A stretch of 64,000 nucleotides of DNA. It comes from an uncultured Clostridia bacterium (GTDB lineage: Bacteria; Bacillota; Clostridia; Christensenellales; Borkfalkiaceae). The stretch covers positions 62,001-126,000 of the forward strand of contig CAKQJE010000004.1 in assembly GCA_934247225.1 (NCBI GenBank), written 5' to 3'. How positions within the stretch are numbered: the stretch's first letter is position 1; each line of letters begins with the position of its first letter. This document shows positions 43,552 to 52,736 of the stretch, one piece after another. The position numbers and the translations under genes were made by a program. Below the pieces are notes generated by a model. That model worked only from the letters and a program-made list of their open reading frames with translations, was not told where the DNA came from and searched no databases.

Positions 43552-46013
43552 GCAGTCTCCTTCGCAAAATCCGTTACTTCGATCGTTTCAATATCTTTGT
43601 CTGTTGCTCCGTAGATGTACAAGGTGGTTTGTTCTCCTGCCTGTAAATCCACGTAATTATCCGAATATGTAAACCTGTAATTGTCTTTCATACGCACAAT
43701 TACGCCCTTCGCAAATTGTTTTGCCGCAATGGTGACGGCATAACAGTCGGACAATTTCTCCACACTATAAGTATAATCGCTTGCAAAACGACACGCGTGC
43801 CACATATCGTATGAGAACACCGTAACGTGTTTTACGCCATCCATGTCGTACTCGGCAAACAAATAACTGTCGGGCGCGTTATATTTGTCTTCAATATCAA
43901 CGGCACTGTAGCCTGCAGACGTAAGCGTTACTGTGTGTTTCCACACGGTTTTGCCGTCAAGCGTCCGCATTCCGTATGTTACGTCTACCGTAACCTCACG
44001 CAAATCGTCATTCAGTAAAACCAGTTGCAACCGTTTATCTTCGTTTTGAACATATGTGACGACAATCGGAGCATAACTGCGTTTCATTTGATAGTAGGCT
44101 TGCTTCGGCTCGCAATAATAATCCACTACCGCCCACGTTGCCGACGGCCAGATATCGCTGTACATCCAGTTCATAAAACCGCCGCATGCAGGGTTTGCAC
44201 GAGCAAACTCTATTTCGGCGCGCATTGATTCGGCGTGGCTCGTCATGCCCTTTGCCACAAATTGTCGCAATGTGTCGCTCTTGCCATACAGCGTGTCGGC
44301 ATACAATATTTGCCTCTCGCAAAACGGCACCTTGAATTCCGAATATGGATTTTCCATCAGGCGGTCTCTCCAATACTCGTTCATCGGCCACAGTTTATCC
44401 TCGGGAAACATCCGTTTGTATATCTCTAACGTTCCCGGCCCCATATTGGCGCATTCCGATACAAACATGACGCCCGACTCGCTGACTTTGTTGCGATAGT
44501 TAAGAACCCCGGAGATAAGACTGCTTTCGTAACTGCCCGCATGCGACTCGCCCGAAGTTCTGTCGTTGCCGACGTCGGTAAGCGAACAAGGACTTTGACG
44601 TGCATAAGGACGCGTACCGTCATAATTATCTACCGTACCGCGCAGAATAACGTCAACAAAGTAGTCTCCCTTTGTGATTTTCAACCCGTAGGATCCGGTT
44701 TTTTCATTGCCTCCGCACCAATATACCAGTGACGGATGGTTGCGCAGTCTGCAAACCTGATAGGTAATCTCCTTCTGGCAAGCATCAACAAACTCTGCGT
44801 CGTCTTCGGGTATATCGGAGCAGGCAAACATAAAATCCTGCCACACCATGACACCGTTACGATCGCAAATATCGTAAAAAACGTCCTTTTCGTACAGTCC
44901 GCCACCCCACACACGCAGCATATTGAAGTTAGCCTTGGCGGCTTGCCCGATCAATCGTTGATATTTTTCCGTAGTAATACTGCCTATAAAACACTCGGCA
45001 GGCACCCAGTTACTCCCCTTGACAAACACGTTTTTGCCGTTGATTTGCAGTTGGTACTGCATACGCGTTTGATCGTACGGTTGTTGACACAAAGATATCT
45101 CTCGGAAAGCAAACTTTCCCTCTCGCTCATCCGCAACCTTGCCGTTACGCACAAGTTGCACCTTGTACTCGTATAATGGCTGTTTGCCGTAACCGTTTGG
45201 CCACCACAGCGCAGGATTTTCGATAGTAAAGTTTGCAAAATTCTTTTCACCCGAAACTTTGGTTTCGAAAACGATACAGTTGTTATCCGAAATCGGCTCG
45301 TCGGGACGTTTCGCCACTATATAACGAAGCGCGTCGTTTATGCACTCCGGGGAACACTGTCTTAGCTGGTTGTCTTCGGTCATATGTTCGCGAACGGTGT
45401 AATTAAGATCCGTAAATATGCTCAATTTTCCGTTGTTAAATGCGCGATAATGAACATCGCTGATACGGTTTTTCGCACATCCGACCAACCTCACATCACC
45501 GCAGATACCGTACCCCGGCATATCGGGCGCCCAGTCCCAACCGAAGTGACACTGTGCCTTGCGCATAAACAAACGTTTGACGTTAAACACGCCGTGATAG
45601 CCCCGAGTGTCGATGCTGTCCATCACCCTGCCCGTCGACAACATTTTTACAATAAGCAGGTTGCCGCTTTTTTTGACAATATCCCTTACAGAGTAGGTGT
45701 ACTTCAAAAACATGTTTTGAGTATGCCCCAGTTGTTTGCCGTTGAGATATATGTCGGCATATGTGTCTATGCCGTCAAATTCCAGTAAGATTTCCTGTTC
45801 GGCAAACATCTCGTCGGGAACGTCGAAGCGTGTTTCGTAAACGAAGTCGCGATTTATTATCCAATGCAACTGTTTGTGATTCATCCCGAAATACGGATTG
45901 TCTATTATGTTGTTGTGCCATAAGTCCAGAGTAACGTCTCCCGGCACAACGGCAGGCAATTGCTTGCCGTCGTAATCTATCGTCCATTCTTTGTTTAATC
46001 TCAATTCCGTCAT
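43548..46013 (-). CDS. Beta-mannosidase, GH2
   Basis: The 821-residue cytoplasmic GH2 enzyme removes terminal beta-mannose. The mannosidase-type N-terminus is clear (VPGDVTLDLWHNNIIDNPYF, and the FGWDWAPDMPGYGICGDV segment at 157-174). The TIM barrel carries acid/base Glu437 in WCGGNEKTG and nucleophile Glu520 in FVSECANMGPG, plus MLRVWGGGLYE. C-terminal beta domains complete it. It is in an operon with DUF4127 upstream and the HAD downstream. Confidence 0.92.
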   Translation of the reverse strand: MTELRLNKEWTIDYDGKQLPAVVPGDVTLDLWHNNIIDNPYFGMNHKQLHWIINRDFVYETRFDVPDEMFAEQEILLEFDGIDTYADIYLNGKQLGHTQNMFLKYTYSVRDIVKKSGNLLIVKMLSTGRVMDSIDTRGYHGVFNVKRLFMRKAQCHFGWDWAPDMPGYGICGDVRLVGCAKNRISDVHYRAFNNGKLSIFTDLNYTVREHMTEDNQLRQCSPECINDALRYIVAKRPDEPISDNNCIVFETKVSGEKNFANFTIENPALWWPNGYGKQPLYEYKVQLVRNGKVADEREGKFAFREISLCQQPYDQTRMQYQLQINGKNVFVKGSNWVPAECFIGSITTEKYQRLIGQAAKANFNMLRVWGGGLYEKDVFYDICDRNGVMVWQDFMFACSDIPEDDAEFVDACQKEITYQVCRLRNHPSLVYWCGGNEKTGSYGLKITKGDYFVDVILRGTVDNYDGTRPYARQSPCSLTDVGNDRTSGESHAGSYESSLISGVLNYRNKVSESGVMFVSECANMGPGTLEIYKRMFPEDKLWPMNEYWRDRLMENPYSEFKVPFCERQILYADTLYGKSDTLRQFVAKGMTSHAESMRAEIEFARANPACGGFMNWMYSDIWPSATWAVVDYYCEPKQAYYQMKRSYAPIVVTYVQNEDKRLQLVLLNDDLREVTVDVTYGMRTLDGKTVWKHTVTLTSAGYSAVDIEDKYNAPDSYLFAEYDMDGVKHVTVFSYDMWHACRFASDYTYSVEKLSDCYAVTIAAKQFAKGVIVRMKDNYRFTYSDNYVDLQAGEQTTLYIYGATDKDIETIEVTDFAKETA

Positions 46014-46034
46014 TTTTATCTCCGTATAAAATTT

Positions 46035-46154
46035 TTACATCAGTTGCGACAGATCAGCGTCGTTCAGGTCGGATTTTCCCAAACGGCATAGCGTCGTCAA
46101 GCAATGCCCGATGATAAAATTTTTGTACCGTTGTAATTTTTTTATATCCTGCAT
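46035..46154 (-). pseudogene. Internally deleted remnant of an AGE-family epimerase
   Basis: The ATG at 46152-46154 overlaps the DUF4127 stop (ATGA). The sequence matches the start of the intact epimerase at 32392 if three single-base losses are allowed (RYKNFYHRALLDDAMPFWEK can be rebuilt against RKFYHETLLNDVIPFWEK). It then reaches KSDLND, followed at once by ADLSQLM and a stop, resembling the epimerase C-terminus GDLPELL. About 360 codons are missing. Confidence 0.7.
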
Positions 46155-47680
46155 CACTTTTTTTCTTCCACCGTAAGGCCTACTTCAAACATTCTGCTCC
46201 AAGGCATATAGCAGTCGGAAATTTTGTACTCGGTATAAATTTCGGGGAAGTTATCTCCGACAAATTTATCCAATTGACGAGCCACCACGTCGGAAACTTT
46301 GCCGCGTTGTTCGCCGACATCGAAGTAGTTGTAACCGAGTTTCGGCAACTCGTTTGCGGTAACGCTGCCTCTGACGTGAGAGCAATAGGCAATATCCTCG
46401 TACACACGCTCGGCAGTAAAACGTCTGTGCGTAGGCGTGTTTTTGAAAAAGTTGTAAAACACTGCCTGACAAATAACCGTACCCAACGTATTGGACGAAG
46501 TGTTCCACCCTGCGTAACCTGCGATGTTAAGCAGTCCTACCGACTCGGAAACCATTCGGGCAATTTCAGCATCGCCTCCGTTGGCATACGCTATGTCGGC
46601 AACGGCAACGGCCTTGCCTTTTGCATGAAGTTCGGCAAGTTTTGAAACAAACTTGGGCAAGTTGCGATCGACGTATTGCTTGTTGGCAACACTGTCAACG
46701 CCGTTTGTCTTGCCGATATACAAACCGCAAAAGTCCAGCATTTGTCCAACCGGCAAATTGCAAAACAGATAAATGTCGGCGTCGGTTTCTTCGGAAACCG
46801 TGCACCCTGCGCTTTCTATCTGTGCGGTTATACTCTTGTACACCGCCCTGTCCTCGAACAGCGGAACAACGTCCCTGCACTCCGGTCTGGGATAGACGGG
46901 ACAAATCTTGGGTGAGTAACCTTTTATTCTTGTCAGCACTCTGGCAAGCAACGTCAATCCGCCCTCGTCCGAACCGGGATAAATGTCAATATCGATATTG
47001 TTGTCTCTAAGACATTTTTTTACAATGCGTTGGTCAAGCGCAGTGTAGCCGTATGGGTTAGAATCGTCCTGCAAAATGACAAACTCGTTTATTACCTCGC
47101 CGACAAGTTTAAGCACTTCGGTAAGCACCTCGATGTTTACACTACGTCTGTTAGTGTAATCTTCAATTACTGATTGTGGTACGTTTAACAAGGCTTTCTG
47201 CGACAAATACTCTTGTTTGTCGATCAAGCCGTCCAGATACTTATGCTCGTTGACGCCGTACTTGAAGATTCGCTCACCGTATTGTGCGTAATAGTCCGGT
47301 TCTTCGTCGGAAGAGGAGTATGTCGGGCAACGCATTACAAGAGAAAAGACAAAGATATTCAGTTTGGGATTGTTGCGCTTGATTGTTTTGATTACTTCGA
47401 TGCGCGACGAAACTTCTTCTACGTCCATATGATGCAGTCTTGACGGTACCAGACCGCCGAACAACAACATATCTACGGCAAGTATCAGGTAGTCGGCATC
47501 GGCGCATTGTTCGGTCAAAAACGCTGCAATTTTTTGATAGTCTGCGGGCTTCTTTTTAAGTCCGAGAATCGACAACGGTGGACAAACCAGATTTATTTCG
47601 TTGTTATTCTGTGCGAGAAATTGACAAAAAGTATTGTTGCATGGACGTTCGTCAAGCGGTAAATATACAATTTTTTTCAT
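46154..47680 (-). CDS. DUF4127 family protein
   Basis: The 508-residue protein starts MKKIVYLPLDERPCN, the usual opening of DUF4127, so the ATG at 47678-47680 is preferred over an upstream GTG that overlaps the previous gene. Other conserved parts are LAVDMLLFGGLVPSR, DDSNPYGYTALDQ, YPGSDEGGLTLLAR and DCYMPWSRMFEVGL. No signal peptide. The family has no proven function but is frequent in sugar-use clusters of Firmicutes. A decayed copy of its C-terminus is at 33622-33905. Confidence 0.88.
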   Translation of the reverse strand: MKKIVYLPLDERPCNNTFCQFLAQNNNEINLVCPPLSILGLKKKPADYQKIAAFLTEQCADADYLILAVDMLLFGGLVPSRLHHMDVEEVSSRIEVIKTIKRNNPKLNIFVFSLVMRCPTYSSSDEEPDYYAQYGERIFKYGVNEHKYLDGLIDKQEYLSQKALLNVPQSVIEDYTNRRSVNIEVLTEVLKLVGEVINEFVILQDDSNPYGYTALDQRIVKKCLRDNNIDIDIYPGSDEGGLTLLARVLTRIKGYSPKICPVYPRPECRDVVPLFEDRAVYKSITAQIESAGCTVSEETDADIYLFCNLPVGQMLDFCGLYIGKTNGVDSVANKQYVDRNLPKFVSKLAELHAKGKAVAVADIAYANGGDAEIARMVSESVGLLNIAGYAGWNTSSNTLGTVICQAVFYNFFKNTPTHRRFTAERVYEDIAYCSHVRGSVTANELPKLGYNYFDVGEQRGKVSDVVARQLDKFVGDNFPEIYTEYKISDCYMPWSRMFEVGLTVEEKK

Positions 47681-47693
47681 GGTCGTTATTTTT

Positions 47694-48275
47694 TTATTTT
47701 CCAGGCGATAAGTAGTCACGTAACATCACGTAACGGGTCGGCACGTGAAACTTGCCGCACATTGTCGGGTTTAGTGCAAACAGGTGCTTTTCCATCTCGC
47801 CCCCGTCGGTTTCCAAACGATAGGCATTAAAGTAGATTTGTTCGACGGGCATGTTTAGCCTAACCTTGTCTATAACAATGCAAACAATGTAACCGCCGGA
47901 CGTTTTGGTAGTGCTTGAAGTAAAAAAACAGTCCTTTTTGTCGACAAATTCTATATTCAACTTTGCCGCGCCGTCTCCGTCAAGTTCCGTCACCGTCATT
48001 TTTGCAAGCATTTTGGAATTGTCGGGATTTACTTCCAACTCGTAATATGTTTTACGCGCAGGATCAATACCGATAAGAATTTCTACAGCGTCACCGCAAG
48101 AGTGTATATCGTTGTAGTTGTGGTATGGGCAGTAATAATTACTATGTTCCGCCACAAAGTTAAAATATATGTTTCGTTCGTCCTGCGACACCTCCACCGT
48201 CGTTCTGTATACGGAGGCAGCACCGTCGCGATTGTTTTTTAATAGGTATTTCATTTGATAAAAGCCCGATATCAT
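47694..48275 (-). CDS. Carbohydrate-binding-like domain protein (CBM9-like fold)
   Basis: A 193-residue single-domain beta-sandwich protein without signal peptide. The run YRTTVEVSQDERNIYFNFVA, DAVEILIGIDPAR, YYELEVNPD and a final basic/aromatic strand fits the CBM9-like sugar-binding domain found in glycosidase clusters. It may bind sugar non-catalytically or belong to an enzyme complex; the assignment is by pattern only. The first ATG lies 5 bases after the upstream stop, and an alternative ATG is 21 bases further on. Confidence 0.65.
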   Translation of the reverse strand: MISGFYQMKYLLKNNRDGAASVYRTTVEVSQDERNIYFNFVAEHSNYYCPYHNYNDIHSCGDAVEILIGIDPARKTYYELEVNPDNSKMLAKMTVTELDGDGAAKLNIEFVDKKDCFFTSSTTKTSGGYIVCIVIDKVRLNMPVEQIYFNAYRLETDGGEMEKHLFALNPTMCGKFHVPTRYVMLRDYLSPGK

Positions 48276-48280
48276 TCGTG

Positions 48281-48925
48281 TCAGAACTCGGGATCGTAGT
48301 GCTGTTGATTGTTAACATAACTGATTTCACGAATCACGATGTCACGAATTCTGAGCATTGTGCAGTATGGGGAAAAGCCGATATGTCCCTTGTTAAGTTT
48401 TAGTATGCCGTCAAGATGCTCGGCAACAAGTTTGCCGTCTACAAGCATGAAGCAATGTCCGTTAATCGAGCCGAAAGTAAATTCGATTTCCTCTCCGGCC
48501 TTATATTTATAAGCGGTTTCAGACATTCCGCAGAAGTCGCCCAAGCCTGCCTTGTATCCTTCAATACCCGACTTGTCGTCGTACCAACCGTTCAGTCCGC
48601 ACACATAGTAATCGCCGAGATAGTCGGTTTTATCGTCCCATTCGGCGCAGAAAATGCCGTTTACGTCACGCGTGGCAGGCAAAATAGTACTGATTTTGCA
48701 AGTCAACATCACATTGATACCGTCAAAACGTTGTTTAAAAAACAGCACGCCGCCTTTATTTCCGCGCTCCACTCCCACAAGACAACCGTCTTGCACGCTC
48801 CACTCGCCTGCCATTACCTGCCAATCGTCTTGCCATGAGTCGTCAAGCGGTTTATTGTAGATAATTCTTGAATTATCTATGTCAATAATTTTATTTACAA
48901 GTTTTATTTTACTCATTTTCGTCAT
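48281..48925 (-). CDS. Jelly-roll (LamG/DUF1961-like) protein
   Basis: The 214-residue protein has a concanavalin-like beta-sandwich feel. It has a WQVMAGEWSVQDGCLVG opening, GGVLFFKQRFDGINVMLTCK, GYKAGLGDFCG in the middle and VDGKLVAEHLDGILKLNKGH near the end. These features recall sugar-acting or sugar-binding jelly-roll proteins such as DUF1080 and DUF1961 (YesU-like) members beside rhamnosidases. No signal peptide. It overlaps the end of the GH78 gene by 17 bases. Confidence 0.6.
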   Translation of the reverse strand: MTKMSKIKLVNKIIDIDNSRIIYNKPLDDSWQDDWQVMAGEWSVQDGCLVGVERGNKGGVLFFKQRFDGINVMLTCKISTILPATRDVNGIFCAEWDDKTDYLGDYYVCGLNGWYDDKSGIEGYKAGLGDFCGMSETAYKYKAGEEIEFTFGSINGHCFMLVDGKLVAEHLDGILKLNKGHIGFSPYCTMLRIRDIVIREISYVNNQQHYDPEF

Positions 48926-51107
48926 CCAATAATTGTATCGTCAGTTCGTTTTTCCCTTCGCTTAATACGGTAGTTTTGCCGTTGCAGATTACACTTACAT
49001 TAAGTCCGTTCGCAACGAAAACTCTGTAACGTATTGTGTTATTCGTCTTCCTCCACCGCACTTCGACAGGCTTTCCGTCGTACAACGCACTGCCCTCGGC
49101 GTAACTCAACTTGCGCGGAAAGCGCGGTCGTAATACAACTTCGTTTGTACGTTCTTTATCGGGCAAACCCAATAACACCTTAGGCAAAAACTCCGCAACC
49201 GCACCGAACATCGGGTGCGCATGGGAACACCACTTTGTGTCGAGATATTCCCAAATAGTCGTTTCGCCGAGTCGTTTCAGGTAACCGAATGATCCTTTCA
49301 CGGTTGCCGACAACAAATCGAACGCAACGTCGACTTTGTCGTGCGCAAGCAGTTGTTCCACAAGCACATACGTGCCTATAAAACCGGTATCGAAACGACG
49401 GTTTACGGTATACTTTGCAACAAGGTTATCAAGCGTGCGTCCGTCACCCAAGCCTGCCGCCAACGCAAAGGCGTCCGCACCTTGTACACCGCCCGCAAAA
49501 CTGCCTGTTTTTTCATCAAAAAACGCCTTCGTTACCGATTTCCGATATTGTTTACATAGCTCGACGAACTTGTTTACCAAGTCGAAATTTCCGACTTGTT
49601 CTGCAAGAAAAGCGGCTTTTTCAAGCATGTACACAAACAACGTAGTGTTTACAAACTCCTGCGGTATAACCACATCCGACGTTGCCCAATCGCCAAGACA
49701 CCACCCGCCGTTTTCCTCACGGCAAACAAGTCCGTTGTCCGTACGCGATATAATGTAATCCACCCATTCGGTAATGTGTGGCAACACTTCTTGCACTAAC
49801 GATTTATCACCGTAGTGCATATAAAATGCGTATGGCACTTGAACCACTGCGCCGCCCCATCCGACAGGTCCTCCGCCGCCGCCATAAAATGGCGCGGTGT
49901 GTTGTATGTGACCGTTATCGATATTCTGACAATCACAGATGTCTCGTATCCATTTGCGGTAAAAAGACTCGCAATCAAACATCGTCATTGCCGCAGACGC
50001 CGTTATTTGCCCGTCTCCGGTATAACCGAGCCGCTCCCTGTGCGGACAGTCCGACGGGAAACCGTCGTGCATATTGATTAGTTGCGTGCGTTTGTATGCG
50101 GTATACAACCAATTGAGAACGCTGTTGCTACACGCGAATGTAGTGCGCTCCGACAAGCAGGCATGTATCACTTCCACGCTCACGACTTCGGCTTTACCTT
50201 CCACCTCGAAATATCTGAACGCTTGCTTACAAAACTTAGGGTAAAGTTCACGATTCGTTCCGTCAAGCACATATTTCGTCAATTGAAGTTGCTTTTCACC
50301 ACGGTCGTTTAAGATATCTCCGCCGGACGAGTTGACGTCGAGCGTACCGTCCTTGGCAATGCACTCGCTGTGGTTTACCATAACAACATCGCCGCTGTTA
50401 CCATACGCACGCAAACATACCCTACCGCTGACAGTCTCGCCCGCATCGTACACACGTTTGTTGCCGTTTCGTTTAACAAGTCTTGGTACAATCGTGCGTA
50501 TCACTCGTTCGGCAGGACAAGTTTGAAGGGTAAATATCGTTTCAAAATCGTCTTCGACGGTTACATCGCCGTACTTCGGCGTCTTTACGAGTACCCGTAA
50601 GTCCTGCGTTTCGCCGTAAAAAATATTGTTGTCCGTAATTTCCGTTTGTCGCCAGACCTCTGTACCGTCAGACAGTATTTCATGTTCGCAACCTTGATCG
50701 TCAACATAGCGCAAACTGAACCTGGCAATAAGTTTGTTTCCGAATTCCAGATGGCCTTCGGCTGTACGCTTTGTCTGACGGTACCAACCGTTGCCCAGAT
50801 AAATCGACAGCACGTTATCACCACTCTTAAGCATTTCTGCGATGTCGTAGCGACAAAAATACACGCGATGCGTCATTTTGTCCGCAATCGGATATAGCAA
50901 ATTGTTAAGCGAGCGTGCGCGGTAGTCGGAAAAAACGGAGTTAAATAAGTCGTCGGTAACTTTCTTTCCGTTAATTTCGGCGTAGAAATACCCTAATCCA
51001 GTAATATCCAATATTGCCGACCGCACCTTACCCACCGAAAACTTTTTTTCGATGCAGGGTGCCTGTTCCGCTTCCGTCGCGGCAATCCACTTTGCATTTT
51101 CTATCAT
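48909..51107 (-). CDS. Alpha-L-rhamnosidase, GH78
   Basis: The 732-residue intracellular enzyme releases alpha-L-rhamnose. It begins with a beta-sandwich (GLGYFYAEINGKKV, LGNGWYRQ) and a second one ending in YDAGETVSGRVCLRAYG. The six-hairpin barrel follows with the GH78 signature DGFPSDCPHRERLGYTGDGQ, which holds the general-acid region. AEFLPKVLLGL and PRFPRKLSYAEGSALYDGKP lead into the C-terminal sandwich. The ATG at 51105-51107 is preferred to a GTG seven codons upstream, though neither has a strong ribosome site. It is the second rhamnosidase-like gene in the window. Confidence 0.9.
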   Translation of the reverse strand: MIENAKWIAATEAEQAPCIEKKFSVGKVRSAILDITGLGYFYAEINGKKVTDDLFNSVFSDYRARSLNNLLYPIADKMTHRVYFCRYDIAEMLKSGDNVLSIYLGNGWYRQTKRTAEGHLEFGNKLIARFSLRYVDDQGCEHEILSDGTEVWRQTEITDNNIFYGETQDLRVLVKTPKYGDVTVEDDFETIFTLQTCPAERVIRTIVPRLVKRNGNKRVYDAGETVSGRVCLRAYGNSGDVVMVNHSECIAKDGTLDVNSSGGDILNDRGEKQLQLTKYVLDGTNRELYPKFCKQAFRYFEVEGKAEVVSVEVIHACLSERTTFACSNSVLNWLYTAYKRTQLINMHDGFPSDCPHRERLGYTGDGQITASAAMTMFDCESFYRKWIRDICDCQNIDNGHIQHTAPFYGGGGGPVGWGGAVVQVPYAFYMHYGDKSLVQEVLPHITEWVDYIISRTDNGLVCREENGGWCLGDWATSDVVIPQEFVNTTLFVYMLEKAAFLAEQVGNFDLVNKFVELCKQYRKSVTKAFFDEKTGSFAGGVQGADAFALAAGLGDGRTLDNLVAKYTVNRRFDTGFIGTYVLVEQLLAHDKVDVAFDLLSATVKGSFGYLKRLGETTIWEYLDTKWCSHAHPMFGAVAEFLPKVLLGLPDKERTNEVVLRPRFPRKLSYAEGSALYDGKPVEVRWRKTNNTIRYRVFVANGLNVSVICNGKTTVLSEGKNELTIQLLDDENE

Positions 51108-51177
51108 ACAGTCTACCGTTTTGCGCACAAACCGCCGATTTTTAATCGTGATTTTGCTTTTTTCTCTTAATTATGTT

Positions 51178-52338
51178 TTACTTGATTTCAAACGCAACCC
51201 CGCTTGACGCAAGGCGCGGTTTTACCAGGTCGTATACGCCGGCGACCGACTTATTTTGCTCGATAGCCACAGCCGCCGCAATACCTGCCGCCTGTCCCGT
51301 CAGGCAACAGCACGGCACGACACGCAACACATGCGCACCGTTTCCGTCGGCACTGACAATACGTCCGGCACACAGCAAATTAGGAAAATCGGTATTATAT
51401 AAACAACCGTACGGCACGTCAAAGCGATAGTCGCAATGGGCAAAATCACCGGTGCTGCCGATGGAATTTGCCACGTGTTTATCTATGTCCTCCACACGAC
51501 CGAGGAAAGTTTCCGCTCCGACAATAGCGCGAAGAAGCCGTATTTGAGGTAACTCCGGAAGAGCCAATATTTCGCGCTCGTTCTTATCGGTGCCGACGTA
51601 GTAAGCCAAGGTCATTTGCTTGCTTCGACGCAAGTAGTCGTTTTCAATGGCAGACGTCACTTCTCCGATTGTTTCCACCCCAGGCTTAAACCACTGCCAG
51701 TGGCGCAACTTCGTCATGTTGCCGCTGTCAACAAACTCCGCCGCGTGCCGGCGATTTGTGTCGTGCACAACGTATGTTTGCGTATTGTCGTACGTCCTTG
51801 TCGGCACGCCGGCACGACTTGCGACAGCCGCATCGCCTGTACAATCGATTACCGCCTTGCACGGATATAATAACCGCCCGTCGATGTTTTCCACAGTTAT
51901 GCCGACAATCACGTTATTGTCGACTTCCGGATAGGTTGCAAGCGCGTCGTACAATATCGTAACGCCGTTCTTACGCAGTATATCATCGAGCGCCAGCGAG
52001 AAAAACGTCGGCGAAAAGTGAGTGGAATATCTGTCGCTTGATTGTTCGTTTCCGCTTGTACCGCCCCAGATTTCGGGTAAGTTGTCGTAGCCGCAACCGA
52101 CGGCAAGACGTATCATTTCTTCCGCCATGCCGCCCATCATTTTTCGGCCTTCGCCGTCGCACAACGGCTCGAACCAACTGATAAGCCCAATCGTTGCAAG
52201 TCCGCCGAGATTGATGTGTTTTTCCACAAGCAATACGCTTTTGTTTTCTCTTGCGGCGGCAAGCGCGGCGCAACAGCCCGCAATACCGCCGCCTACTACA
52301 ATAATGTCGTAACCTTCTTTTTTTACCGAAGTAATCAT
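51178..52338 (-). CDS. FAD-dependent oxidoreductase (FAD_oxidored type)
   Basis: The 386-residue flavoprotein has the dinucleotide-binding motif IIVVGGGIAGCCAALAAARE, an SVLLVEKHINLGGLATIG segment and a later AVIDCTGDAAVASRAGVPT motif, then LLCAGRIVSADGNGAHVLRV. This is the pattern of the pfam12831 proteins that sit in many glycan-use clusters and are suspected of oxidising a sugar or its product. Substrate unknown. It lies between the rhamnosidase and the Ig-like surface protein genes. Confidence 0.85.
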   Translation of the reverse strand: MITSVKKEGYDIIVVGGGIAGCCAALAAARENKSVLLVEKHINLGGLATIGLISWFEPLCDGEGRKMMGGMAEEMIRLAVGCGYDNLPEIWGGTSGNEQSSDRYSTHFSPTFFSLALDDILRKNGVTILYDALATYPEVDNNVIVGITVENIDGRLLYPCKAVIDCTGDAAVASRAGVPTRTYDNTQTYVVHDTNRRHAAEFVDSGNMTKLRHWQWFKPGVETIGEVTSAIENDYLRRSKQMTLAYYVGTDKNEREILALPELPQIRLLRAIVGAETFLGRVEDIDKHVANSIGSTGDFAHCDYRFDVPYGCLYNTDFPNLLCAGRIVSADGNGAHVLRVVPCCCLTGQAAGIAAAVAIEQNKSVAGVYDLVKPRLASSGVAFEIK

Positions 52339-52451
52339 ACTTCACCTCTTAAAAGGCCGTAATTTATTTGTTTGATACCGTACAACCAATCGTATTGTTA
52401 ACATATAAAATGAATTAAACGGTACGACTTAATTTGCACGATTTAATACAT

Positions 52452-52736
52452 TTACTTACCAAACGTCACTTCGCCCGTTTCGGTGTCTATGTGCCAATAG
52501 TTACAAGCCGTTTCAAATGCTCGCACCGCACTCCAGGCGGCGCCATCGGATTTCAATGTTTCCGTGCTTGCAAATCCGTGTCCGCAACCGCTTGTACCGC
52601 GATCGACGTAGCTTACATAACCTTGCGGCACAATACCGTAAATAGAGTATTTCTTTTCATCCGCGTGTCTGCTGCCGAGTATTGCGTATGCGCTACCGCC
52701 GACGATTTCCGCAGCCGACGCATCCACAAATATATT
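52452..52736 (-). pseudogene. C-terminal tail of surface protein cut off by an in-frame stop
   Basis: Directly after the TAA at 52737-52739 the same frame goes on for 94 codons (NIFVDASAAEIVGGSAY, then CNYWHIDTETGEVTF) and ends with the closing strands expected for the module. Comparison with sister modules (xNVFVDAS) suggests the stop replaced a glutamine codon (CAA to TAA). Confidence 0.75.
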
